36,029 nucleotides of DNA from Flavobacterium rivuli WB 3.3-2 = DSM 21788. GTDB taxonomy: Bacteria; Bacteroidota; Bacteroidia; Flavobacteriales; Flavobacteriaceae. The translations under genes and the position numbers were made by a program. Of this stretch, positions 25,459 to 31,520 are shown one piece after another; the first letter of the stretch is position 1, and each line of letters starts with the position of its first letter. The notes beneath the pieces are model-generated. The model searched no databases, was not told the origin of the DNA, and saw nothing but the letters and a program-made list of their open reading frames with translations. Where the stretch lies: positions 1 through 36,029 of the forward strand of contig NZ_KB899984.1 in NCBI RefSeq assembly GCF_000378485.1. Reading direction: 5' to 3'.

Positions 25459-25791
25459 ATGATACTCATTGCCTCTAAATATATAGTACCCAAAGGCTAC
25501 ATAGGTATAACCCTCTATCCCTTCATAATTGTTAGGGAACGCCAGCTTATGCAACATCCGGTGCTGCTTAACCATGAGCGCATACATTTACGCCAGCAGG
25601 CCGAATTGCTTATCCTGCCTTTTTATGTATGGTATGTAATAGAATATTTAATCCGGCTATTAATGTACCGAAATAGAAAACAGGCTTATAGGAATATTGG
25701 TTTCGAGCGCGAGGCTTATGCCAACGAAAGTAATCCTGGTTATTTAAAACACCGCCAGTTTTGGAATTTCCTGAAATTTATCAACACTTAA
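25459..25791 (+). CDS. Small conserved protein with HExxH motif and one membrane segment
   Basis: A 110-residue protein. It has NHERIHLRQQAE with the HExxH motif at H39-H43, a hydrophobic segment at about 50-70 (LLILPFYVWYVIEYLIRLL), and FEREAYANE at 82-90. An HExxH plus a downstream glutamate is the zinc-ligand arrangement of gluzincin peptidases; here the spacing is about 40 residues and the protein is very short. I recall similar small conserved hypothetical proteins in flavobacteria but no function. It could be a mini-peptidase or a non-catalytic relative of M56/BlaR-type membrane proteins. It is alone on its strand upstream of the acyltransferase, with a 68-base gap holding a promoter box. 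Confidence 0.75.
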   Translation: MILIASKYIVPKGYIGITLYPFIIVRERQLMQHPVLLNHERIHLRQQAELLILPFYVWYVIEYLIRLLMYRNRKQAYRNIGFEREAYANESNPGYLKHRQFWNFLKFINT

Positions 25792-25832
25792 AAATTGAAC
25801 TTTACAACAAAACCGGCATACCTATAACACCG

Positions 25833-25840
25833 TAAATTTG
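25833..25840 (+). promoter_or_regulatory. -7 promoter box of the acyltransferase gene
   Basis: TAAATTTG is an exact TAnnTTTG match 19 bases before the TTG start. It also contains the in-frame stop TAA at 25833-25835, which rules out any earlier start. No -33 TTG is visible. Confidence 0.5.
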
Positions 25841-25859
25841 CAGTACCATATACTACCAC

Positions 25860-27005
25860 TTGAAACCAAAACTTCATTTTAAAATTTATACTGAGGCTAA
25901 GGCATTGCCACCCGAATGGGATGCTCTTGCTGAGAAGAACATTTTTTTATCGCGCAATTATTTGGCGGTGTTAGAAAAATCATCTCCCGATAATATGGAC
26001 TGCCATTTTATTGGGCTTTTTAAAGATAATGAATTGTGCGGCATTGCCCTTTCGCAATATATTAACCTGAGCCGCATCAACACTTTCGTTGAAGAGAAAA
26101 AAGACTTCTGTTTAAAGGATTATATCTTTAATAAATTCTCATCGCACATACTTATCATTGGTAACAATACCCTAACAGGACAAAATGCTTATTTGCTTAA
26201 TGATGCAATTTCTGAAACCGAAGCACTCGGACTTCTTAAAAATGTATTATCTCAACTTAAAAAGCTGTACCGTAAAAAGTGCATTTACATAAACCTGCTT
26301 TCTCTAAAAGATTTTAATGCATACGAATTGCCCGATTTTAAAGCAGCAGGCTTTAAGGGTTATTACCAATTTTGCACCCAGCCCAATATGATATTCGGAA
26401 TACGCGAAAACTGGTATTCTATAGATGATTACCTGGCAGATCTTTCTAATAAATACCGCACGCAATACAACCGCGCGCGCAAAAAAGCAGAGGGCATTGA
26501 AAAACGAAAACTAACCGAAGCCGAAATTAAACAGTATGAGAGCTGCATTAACCGCTTATATTTAACTGTGGCAGGCAATGCATCTTTTAACACGTTTCAT
26601 TTACCTAAAAATCATTTTGAAGTTTTTAAACAGCAGCTTGCAGATGATTTTTTGTTTTACGGCTATTTTCTGGATGGCAAACTTATAGGCTTTAACACCC
26701 TTATAAAAAATGGCACTGATATGGACACCTATTTTTTAGGCTATGATGCTTCCATACAAAAAGAAAAAATGTTGTATCTCAACATGCTATATGACATGGT
26801 AGGCTACGCTATTAAAAAACAGTTTAAGCATATTATTTTTGCGCGGTCTGCTATGGAAATTAAAAGCTCTGTAGGTGCAGCAGCCGAAGAAGTTTACGGA
26901 ATTATAAAGCACACTAACCCCGTTATAAATTTATTTACCGGCAGGTTATTTAAATTTTATGATCCAAAAGTGCAATGGAAACATCGTAGTCCGTTTAAAA
27001 TGTAG
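25860..27005 (+). CDS. GNAT/FemAB-like acyltransferase (BioF2-type), TTG start
   Basis: A 381-residue cytoplasmic protein that resembles double-GNAT acyltransferases of the BioF2/FemAB type. The first half has DALAEKNIFLSRNYLAVLE and DNELCGIALSQY. The second half has SNKYRTQYNRARKKAEG, GYFLDGKLIGFNTLIKNG and the YLNMLYDMVGYAIKK helix, the usual acetyl-CoA fold region. Homologues act on cell-wall or lipid substrates, or are uncharacterised; the substrate here cannot be told. The start is TTG: an in-frame stop lies at 25833-25835, and the first internal ATG would remove about 45 residues of conserved-looking sequence. It is probably monocistronic. Confidence 0.8.
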   Translation: MKPKLHFKIYTEAKALPPEWDALAEKNIFLSRNYLAVLEKSSPDNMDCHFIGLFKDNELCGIALSQYINLSRINTFVEEKKDFCLKDYIFNKFSSHILIIGNNTLTGQNAYLLNDAISETEALGLLKNVLSQLKKLYRKKCIYINLLSLKDFNAYELPDFKAAGFKGYYQFCTQPNMIFGIRENWYSIDDYLADLSNKYRTQYNRARKKAEGIEKRKLTEAEIKQYESCINRLYLTVAGNASFNTFHLPKNHFEVFKQQLADDFLFYGYFLDGKLIGFNTLIKNGTDMDTYFLGYDASIQKEKMLYLNMLYDMVGYAIKKQFKHIIFARSAMEIKSSVGAAAEEVYGIIKHTNPVINLFTGRLFKFYDPKVQWKHRSPFKM

Positions 27006-27088
27006 ATTATATCCTGTTTAAAAAAATTGTTTTAATTGATTCTAAATCCGAATTGAGCCCTAACATTTTTTAAACAAACAATAAATGT

Positions 27089-27096
27089 TATTTTTG
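27089..27096 (+). promoter_or_regulatory. -7 promoter box of the XRE regulator gene
   Basis: TATTTTTG is an exact TAnnTTTG match 28 bases before the ATG at 27125. A T-run at 27065-27071 lies where a -33 element would be, but there is no TTG. Confidence 0.5.
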
Positions 27097-27124
27097 GGTA
27101 AAAGGCTTAATCCCTGATTAAATT

Positions 27125-27358
27125 ATGCTTCAGCTTAAAGACAAAAGACTAATACAGTTTGGGCAACATGTAAGGCTTATCCGCGAAAAGCTGGGACTAA
27201 GTGCTGCCGATGTTGCTGCAAGAAGCTATCTCTCTAAAAAGGATTTGCTTTTGATAGAACAGGGAAATAAAAATTTTGGATTTACAACACTTTTAGAGCT
27301 TTGTAAAGGCTTGGGTCTAAAACCTGATGAACTATTGTCTTTTGAAATTGAACTCTGA
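27125..27358 (+). CDS. XRE-family helix-turn-helix regulator
   Basis: A 77-residue protein consisting almost entirely of a Cro/C1-type HTH domain (about residues 12-66): FGQHVRLIREKLGLSAADVA, then LSKKDLLLIEQGNKN and TTLLELCKGLGLKPDELL. It has no effector or dimerisation domain beyond this. It stands alone on its strand after the acyltransferase and converges on the monooxygenase gene with 25 bases between. No toxin-like partner gene is adjacent, so a toxin-antitoxin role is not supported. Its target could be its own promoter or the neighbours. Confidence 0.85.
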   Translation: MLQLKDKRLIQFGQHVRLIREKLGLSAADVAARSYLSKKDLLLIEQGNKNFGFTTLLELCKGLGLKPDELLSFEIEL

Positions 27359-27383
27359 AAGAAATTTAAGTGCCATTATTATT

Positions 27384-28829
27384 TTAAGAATCTTTGTTTT
27401 TTAAACACCTTCCCCTTGGCGCATTACCCTCGTTAAGCACTGTTTCAGAATGCAGGAAGCGCGCAGCCTCTGCAGAATCTTTTACTTTAACAGCACTGCG
27501 TTCAAACATTTTCGATTCAAATTCTGTTAATACACTTTCCCTTATTCCGGCAGTTCTCCATTGAGACGAAGGCCCACATCCTTTAGTTATAGCACGGACA
27601 AGCAAAAGCGCATCCAGCAATGCCTGATTTGCCCCCTGCCCTTTAAAAGGGCTCATGGGGTGGGCTGCATCGCCTATAATTGTTACCGGGCCTGCCTTGC
27701 AAAACAATTGCTTATTAGGTAATTCGCGGTCGTATACAGGATAACCCGACACATTTTCGTTTGGGGTAGCTGCTAAAATTTGAGGTACCGGATCGTGCCA
27801 GCCTGCCCTGCGGCAAGCTTCAGCTTTTAATGCCTCCGGACCTTGTGCGCTTAAGGCTATAGCCTCATCCTGTGGCATATAAAAGCTAAACTGCCACATT
27901 ACAGAGTTAGATGTATAAGGCATCATGTAAATTCGTTCATTGCCATTTGCCGTTTGAAATACCGTAGCAGAATCCAGCAGGGGATTGTCAGCATTTTCAA
28001 GAAGATGTAAAGGACAGATTCCTAATATTACAATACAGCCCAGGTAACGCAGGGGTGTACTATCATTGCCTAAAAGCAGCCTGCGTACTAAACTCCGTAT
28101 ACCATCGGCACCAACCACAACATCTGCCCTGGCTGTCTTATCTTTGCCATTTACCCGAAAGCCTAAATTTATGCCACCGTCTTTACATTCTTTAAAATCT
28201 ATTAGCTGGTGCCCCCATTGTACTGTGTCGTGACCATCCAGCTGTTCCAGCAAAGCCAGCCGCAACGATTGTCTTGCAATGTGCATATTTGTACGCCTGG
28301 GTACCCTGTCTGCATTTGGCATCCATTTTCTAAACCCCCATTCTCCTATTACTTTACCTTCCGGGGTATGAACAACGTGCCTTGTAGAAATTACACTATC
28401 TTTTAGCGACACAATACCCAGTTCGCTAATTGCCTTACCGGCCTGCTGCAAAGTAAGGCCGTAGCCCTGAGAACGCTCATTAAAATTAGCATCGCGTTCA
28501 TAAAGAGTAAAGGGTATACCCCGGTGAAGGCAGGCTACAGCGAGCGCCACACCCCCTATACCACCGCCAATAATAGCAATATGTGGGTACTTATCATTAT
28601 CTGCAACAGGATATACTGCAGAAGGAACTATACCATAGCCATTGCAGCTAAGGCATGTGTATAAATGTGCATTGGGGCGAAGCGGCACTGTTCCCCGGCC
28701 TCCCGATTTTTCAAACTGTTCAAGTTCTCTCTGGTAAAAAAGCTTCGCTTTTTTGCTGAGTCCACGGCTCTTTTTGCCCTGCCCTTTACATTCATTACAA
28801 ACTGTCCAGGGTGCCGTTCCATTTTCCAT
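27384..28829 (-). CDS. FAD-dependent monooxygenase with N-terminal DnaJ-type zinc-finger segment
   Basis: The 481-residue product is a class A flavoprotein monooxygenase (PHBH fold) preceded by an unusual 75-residue segment. The segment has CNECKGQG (C11, C14) and CLSCNGYG (C59, C62), the paired CxxCxGxG motif of DnaJ zinc fingers, linked by a basic helix-like stretch. The flavin domain shows GGGIGG at 88-93 (FAD Rossmann loop), ADVVVGADG at 235-243 (DG motif) and GDAAHPMSPFKGQGANQALLDA from 386 (GD motif). Homologues hydroxylate aromatic or similar small molecules with NAD(P)H; the substrate is unknown. No partner enzyme is adjacent. An exact -7 box lies upstream. The zinc segment is in the same uninterrupted frame, and the flavin domain has no plausible start of its own between residues 75 and 85. 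Confidence 0.88.
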   Translation of the reverse strand: MENGTAPWTVCNECKGQGKKSRGLSKKAKLFYQRELEQFEKSGGRGTVPLRPNAHLYTCLSCNGYGIVPSAVYPVADNDKYPHIAIIGGGIGGVALAVACLHRGIPFTLYERDANFNERSQGYGLTLQQAGKAISELGIVSLKDSVISTRHVVHTPEGKVIGEWGFRKWMPNADRVPRRTNMHIARQSLRLALLEQLDGHDTVQWGHQLIDFKECKDGGINLGFRVNGKDKTARADVVVGADGIRSLVRRLLLGNDSTPLRYLGCIVILGICPLHLLENADNPLLDSATVFQTANGNERIYMMPYTSNSVMWQFSFYMPQDEAIALSAQGPEALKAEACRRAGWHDPVPQILAATPNENVSGYPVYDRELPNKQLFCKAGPVTIIGDAAHPMSPFKGQGANQALLDALLLVRAITKGCGPSSQWRTAGIRESVLTEFESKMFERSAVKVKDSAEAARFLHSETVLNEGNAPRGRCLKNKDS

Positions 28830-28871
28830 TTCTTAATCCTGTTACTAATTATCCTTATGCTGTATTATTTA

Positions 28872-28879
28872 CAAAAGTA
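28872..28879 (-). promoter_or_regulatory. -7 promoter box of the monooxygenase gene
   Basis: Minus-strand TACTTTTG is an exact TAnnTTTG match, 43 bases upstream of the ATG at 28829. No -33 TTG is visible. Confidence 0.5.
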
Positions 28880-28925
28880 AAAACTTAGCACTCATATTAA
28901 TGGCTAATTTAAGTAATAAGCATAA

Positions 28926-28966
28926 AAAAAACGCATACACCTTTAAAGAAGCTGTATGCGTTTTTA
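28926..28966 (-). terminator. Terminator of the tRNA-Arg gene
   Basis: ACGCATACA (28931-28939) pairs with TGTATGCGT (28953-28961). An A-run at 28924-28931 gives a T-tract on the minus strand. It starts about 10 bases past the tRNA 3' end. Confidence 0.85.
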
Positions 28967-28970
28967 TCTG

Positions 28971-29044
28971 TGACCTCGACTGGATTCAAACCAGTAACCT
29001 CTTGAGCCGTAATCAAGTGCGCTATTCAGTTGCGCCACGAGGCC
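28971..29044 (-). tRNA. tRNA-Arg (anticodon ACG)
   Basis: On the minus strand, acceptor arm GGCCTCG pairs with CGAGGTC (one G-T pair), followed by discriminator A. The D arm is GCGC/GCGC, the anticodon stem CTTGA/TCAAG encloses TTACGGC, so the anticodon is ACG (reads CGU and, after A-to-I editing, CGC/CGA). The T arm is ACTGG/CCAGT around TTTGAAT. The length is 74 bases without CCA, which is not encoded. It has its own promoter and terminator. Confidence 0.96.
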
Positions 29045-29090
29045 TTTTTATTATTTACAATCATGATTATAACAACCCTGATTGCGGGTG

Positions 29091-29123
29091 CAAATATAAG
29101 GATAAATGTTTTTAAAATCCCAA
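29091..29123 (-). promoter_or_regulatory. Promoter of tRNA-Arg with both -33 and -7 elements
   Basis: On the minus strand, TTG (29121-29123) and TATATTTG (29091-29098) are 22 bases apart, within the spacing usual for the Bacteroidota housekeeping sigma factor. The -7 box ends about 47 bases before the tRNA. A 10-base palindrome, AATCATGATT (29059-29068), lies in the leader. Confidence 0.65.
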
Positions 29124-29146
29124 TAAAGATTACTCTTTACATTAAA

Positions 29147-29169
29147 TAACTGTAACACATTTACAGTTA
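29147..29169 (-). terminator. Terminator hairpin of the lipid kinase gene, containing its stop codon
   Basis: TAACTGTAA (29147-29155) pairs perfectly with TTACAGTTA (29161-29169). The stop codon of the kinase gene (29167-29169) is part of the stem. TTTAAT follows on the minus strand. Confidence 0.6.
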
Positions 29170-30060
29170 AGCTTCTAACGCTTCGGGTATGGCAACTTTC
29201 ATTTGCTTGTGCAATATACGCACATCAAGACGGTCTACTTCGCCACAATATTCGCCATCTATCTGAAAATGAACCGGAAAATTGGTCGTTATAAGCGCCT
29301 GCTGCGTAGAAATTATCTCTACGTTCTCGTTACCCTCCAGACTAATATTGCCTGCCAGTATTTTACCTATAAACATAAGGTCGAGATTTTTAAGTATAAC
29401 AACTTCAAATTTGCCATCATCCATAATACCTATTGGGTTTATGGTAACGCCGGTACCATACCGTTTGGTGTTAGCCATAACTATCATACGGGCCTCGGTC
29501 TCTATGGTGTTACCATCTGCTTCAATAGTTGCTGTAAAAGGTTCCTGCAAATCGGTTATGGTACTAATAGCTTGCAGGGCATAGCCCAGTTTTCCGCGAA
29601 TGCTGCTGTTTTCATAATTGCGAATAAGCTCTGCATTAGCACCAATATCACTTAGGTGCAGGCTCTTTTTACCGTTAATGCACACCATATCCATCTCCAT
29701 ATAATGATTATGAAAAGCAATTTTGATATTTTCGAGTGGGTCTTTAGAGAGTTGTAAATCTACCGAGAGCCCATTGGCCGATCCTGCCGGCAACACCCCT
29801 ATAATTACATCGCAGTTCTCTACCGCCTCTGCAACAATTTTAACGGTACCATCGCCCCCCACTACAAGAATGCGTTGCGGCGCATGTTCTTTATAAAGCT
29901 TATGTATTGCCTCTTCATCATCATTACCGGTAGTTTCATATTCTACGAGTTCAATATTGCTTTCAGCAGCATAATCACGCGTAGCAGCTACCAGTTCTGT
30001 CTTATCGTTACCGCCTGATATAGGATTAATTACCAGTAAAAACTTCTTTTGGGAATTCAT
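29167..30060 (-). CDS. DagK/YegS-family lipid kinase
   Basis: A 297-residue cytosolic enzyme that should phosphorylate a diacylglycerol-like or sphingoid lipid with ATP. Motifs: NPISGG at 12-17, the nucleotide-binding GGDGT at 68-72, PAGSANGLSVDL at 91-102, and a C-terminal all-beta domain with GTGVTINP and MDDGKFEVVIL. I choose the ATG at 30060; the ATG at 30114 lies inside a -7 promoter box and the extra 18 residues have no family counterpart. The gene is divergent to an APP1-type phosphatase (69-base gap), which could catalyse the reverse reaction on phosphatidate. The precise lipid substrate is unknown. Confidence 0.9.
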   Translation of the reverse strand: MNSQKKFLLVINPISGGNDKTELVAATRDYAAESNIELVEYETTGNDDEEAIHKLYKEHAPQRILVVGGDGTVKIVAEAVENCDVIIGVLPAGSANGLSVDLQLSKDPLENIKIAFHNHYMEMDMVCINGKKSLHLSDIGANAELIRNYENSSIRGKLGYALQAISTITDLQEPFTATIEADGNTIETEARMIVMANTKRYGTGVTINPIGIMDDGKFEVVILKNLDLMFIGKILAGNISLEGNENVEIISTQQALITTNFPVHFQIDGEYCGEVDRLDVRILHKQMKVAIPEALEA

Positions 30061-30111
30061 TAGCTTCTTTTTCCAATAAAAGTAGGTAAATTGGAACATG
30101 CAATGTCTTAT

Positions 30112-30119
30112 CAAATATA
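30112..30119 (-). promoter_or_regulatory. -7 promoter box of the lipid kinase gene
   Basis: Minus-strand TATATTTG is an exact TAnnTTTG match 51 bases upstream of the ATG at 30060. It overlaps the alternative ATG at 30114 and so argues for the shorter protein. It lies in the divergent gap shared with the APP1 gene. Confidence 0.55.
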
Positions 30120-30129
30120 TAAATTTTAG

Positions 30130-31098
30130 ATGAAGCCAACATTAAAATTATACCGCGGTTATGCCAACGACCAGGAATTTATTGTTTTTGGGCATGTGTT
30201 TAAGGAAAGCAAAGCCGGAAACTATGAGTTCGAAAAAAAAAGGTTTAAAAATGCCAAATCGGTTTTAAGGATGTTTCTTATTAAGACTATTCCTAATGCA
30301 GATGTGTACCTGGAACACGACGGTAAGCGCATACATACTAAAACTATGGACGACGGGTATTTTAAATTTTGTATCCCTGTAAAGGACGAACTAAAACACG
30401 GGTGGGCCGATTATTATGTGAGCACTTTTCATGAAGGCGAAGAAATACGGGAAAAAGGCACCTACATACGCCCTTATGAAGGCGACCTTGGCTTTATAAG
30501 CGATATAGATGATACTTTCCTAGTGTCGCATACACGAAATTTATTTAAAAAAATATACATATTATTGTGGAAGAATATTAACGACCGCAAGATATTTGAA
30601 GATGTTGTACCCCATTACCGGGCACTAAGCACTGCAGGCCGCAATAACAAGAACGAACTTAATGCTTTTTTTTACGTATCAAGCAGCGAGTGGAACCTCT
30701 ATAAATTTATTGTAAAATTTACAGAGAAGCACGACCTGCCCCGCGCTGTGCTGTTACTAAAAGATATTAAAGACAGCCTGATGGATTTTTTTGTTACAGG
30801 GCGTGGTAACCATAACCATAAATTTGATAAGATAAAGCATATACTGGAGTTTTACCCACATTTGCAATACACCCTCTTGGGCGACGACTCTCAGCATGAC
30901 CCCTTTTTATATGAAAATATCTGCAAGATATTCCCGGTAACAATTAAGGCAGTTTATATAAGGCAAACAGGGCGTTCTAAAAAAGAAAAAGCTGTTGCCG
31001 CCATAAAAAACATAGAAAGTATGGGGGTTGCCGCATGTTATTTTAAAGATAGCAGCGATGCCATAGCCCATTCTAAAAAAATAGGATTAATCTCATAA
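30130..31098 (+). CDS. APP1-family phosphatidate phosphatase-like protein
   Basis: A 322-residue protein with a DUF2183/APP1 catalytic domain. Residues 1-110 form a beta-rich N-terminal domain (VFGHVFKESK, DDGYFKFCIPV). The HAD-like active site ISDIDDTFL has the DxDxT signature (D125, D127, T129). Further conserved parts are FFYVSSSEWNLY, LKDI, and LLGDDSQHDPFLYENI (acidic motif IV). Yeast App1p dephosphorylates phosphatidate to diacylglycerol; bacterial members are less well studied. There is no signal peptide. It is divergent to a lipid kinase that could make its substrate. The end is intact and followed by a 77-base gap before a lipoprotein gene. Confidence 0.9.
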   Translation: MKPTLKLYRGYANDQEFIVFGHVFKESKAGNYEFEKKRFKNAKSVLRMFLIKTIPNADVYLEHDGKRIHTKTMDDGYFKFCIPVKDELKHGWADYYVSTFHEGEEIREKGTYIRPYEGDLGFISDIDDTFLVSHTRNLFKKIYILLWKNINDRKIFEDVVPHYRALSTAGRNNKNELNAFFYVSSSEWNLYKFIVKFTEKHDLPRAVLLLKDIKDSLMDFFVTGRGNHNHKFDKIKHILEFYPHLQYTLLGDDSQHDPFLYENICKIFPVTIKAVYIRQTGRSKKEKAVAAIKNIESMGVAACYFKDSSDAIAHSKKIGLIS

Positions 31099-31137
31099 TT
31101 TTATAGTATTTTTAAGGATAACCTGCTTATTATTAGG

Positions 31138-31145
31138 TACATTTA
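31138..31145 (+). promoter_or_regulatory. Possible -7 box of the proline-rich lipoprotein gene
   Basis: TACATTTA matches 7 of 8 bases of TAnnTTTG, 30 bases upstream of the ATG. A second 7-of-8 match, TATTTTTA, lies at 31107-31114. Neither has a clear -33 TTG. Confidence 0.3.
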
Positions 31146-31175
31146 TAGTACAAAACATAAACAAAACTACAAATT

Positions 31176-31484
31176 ATGAAACAAGTAATCTTAACAATGG
31201 GGCTTGCCATGTTGTTGCTGGCATCCTGCAAAAAAGATGCTCCGGTAGCACCGGAGGTACCGCCTACACCGCCACCTGTAGAAAACCCTGCACCACCTTC
31301 GCCACCTAAACCGCAGGTACAGGTTCCGCCGCCACCGCCACCCACCGTAGCACCGGAGGAAAAAGATGGTACATCGGTTAGTCTGGACGAAAATGGGGTT
31401 AATGTAAGTTCTAAAAATGGAGCGAAGGATAGTAAAGTAATTATTTCTAAAAATAAAAAAGAAGTAAAATTTTCTACGAATTAA
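31176..31484 (+). CDS. Small proline-rich lipoprotein
   Basis: A 102-residue protein. Residues 1-17 are a lipoprotein signal with lipobox LLASC (C18). A proline-rich linker covers about 22-62 (PPTPPPV, APPSPPKP, VPPPPPPT), then a 40-residue polar tail with GTSVSLDENGVNVSSKNG. The linker could span part of the periplasm, and the tail has no recognised domain. The opposite strand gives a glycine-rich frame here only because of the GC-rich proline codons. Such small lipoproteins are common in flavobacteria and have no known role. Confidence 0.8.
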   Translation: MKQVILTMGLAMLLLASCKKDAPVAPEVPPTPPPVENPAPPSPPKPQVQVPPPPPPTVAPEEKDGTSVSLDENGVNVSSKNGAKDSKVIISKNKKEVKFSTN

Positions 31485-31489
31485 ATAAA

Positions 31490-31514
31490 AATGCCCTCAG
31501 AATATGAGGGCATT
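31490..31514. terminator. Bidirectional terminator between the lipoprotein and ABC-F genes
   Basis: ATGCCCTCA (31491-31499) pairs with TGAGGGCAT (31505-31513), extended by A31490/T31514. The minus strand has the stronger T-tract, which suits the ABC-F gene ending at 31521. Confidence 0.88.
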
Positions 31515-31520
31515 ACTTTG

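Noticed and set aside
27125..27358. Toxin-antitoxin or phage repressor module
   Set aside because: Only a lone HTH protein is present; no small partner gene, integrase or phage gene is adjacent.
28971..29044. tRNA-Arg as an integration site of a mobile element
   Set aside because: No integrase gene and no direct repeat of the tRNA 3' end were seen nearby.
28900..29115. Plus-strand 71-residue frame
   Set aside because: It runs across the tRNA-Arg gene and its terminator.
30061..30114. Longer start (ATG at 30114) for the lipid kinase
   Set aside because: The ATG lies within the exact -7 box TATATTTG, and the extra residues have no family counterpart.
31133..31345. Minus-strand glycine-rich reading frame
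   Set aside because: It is the complement of the proline codons of the lipoprotein gene and has no start context or family match.
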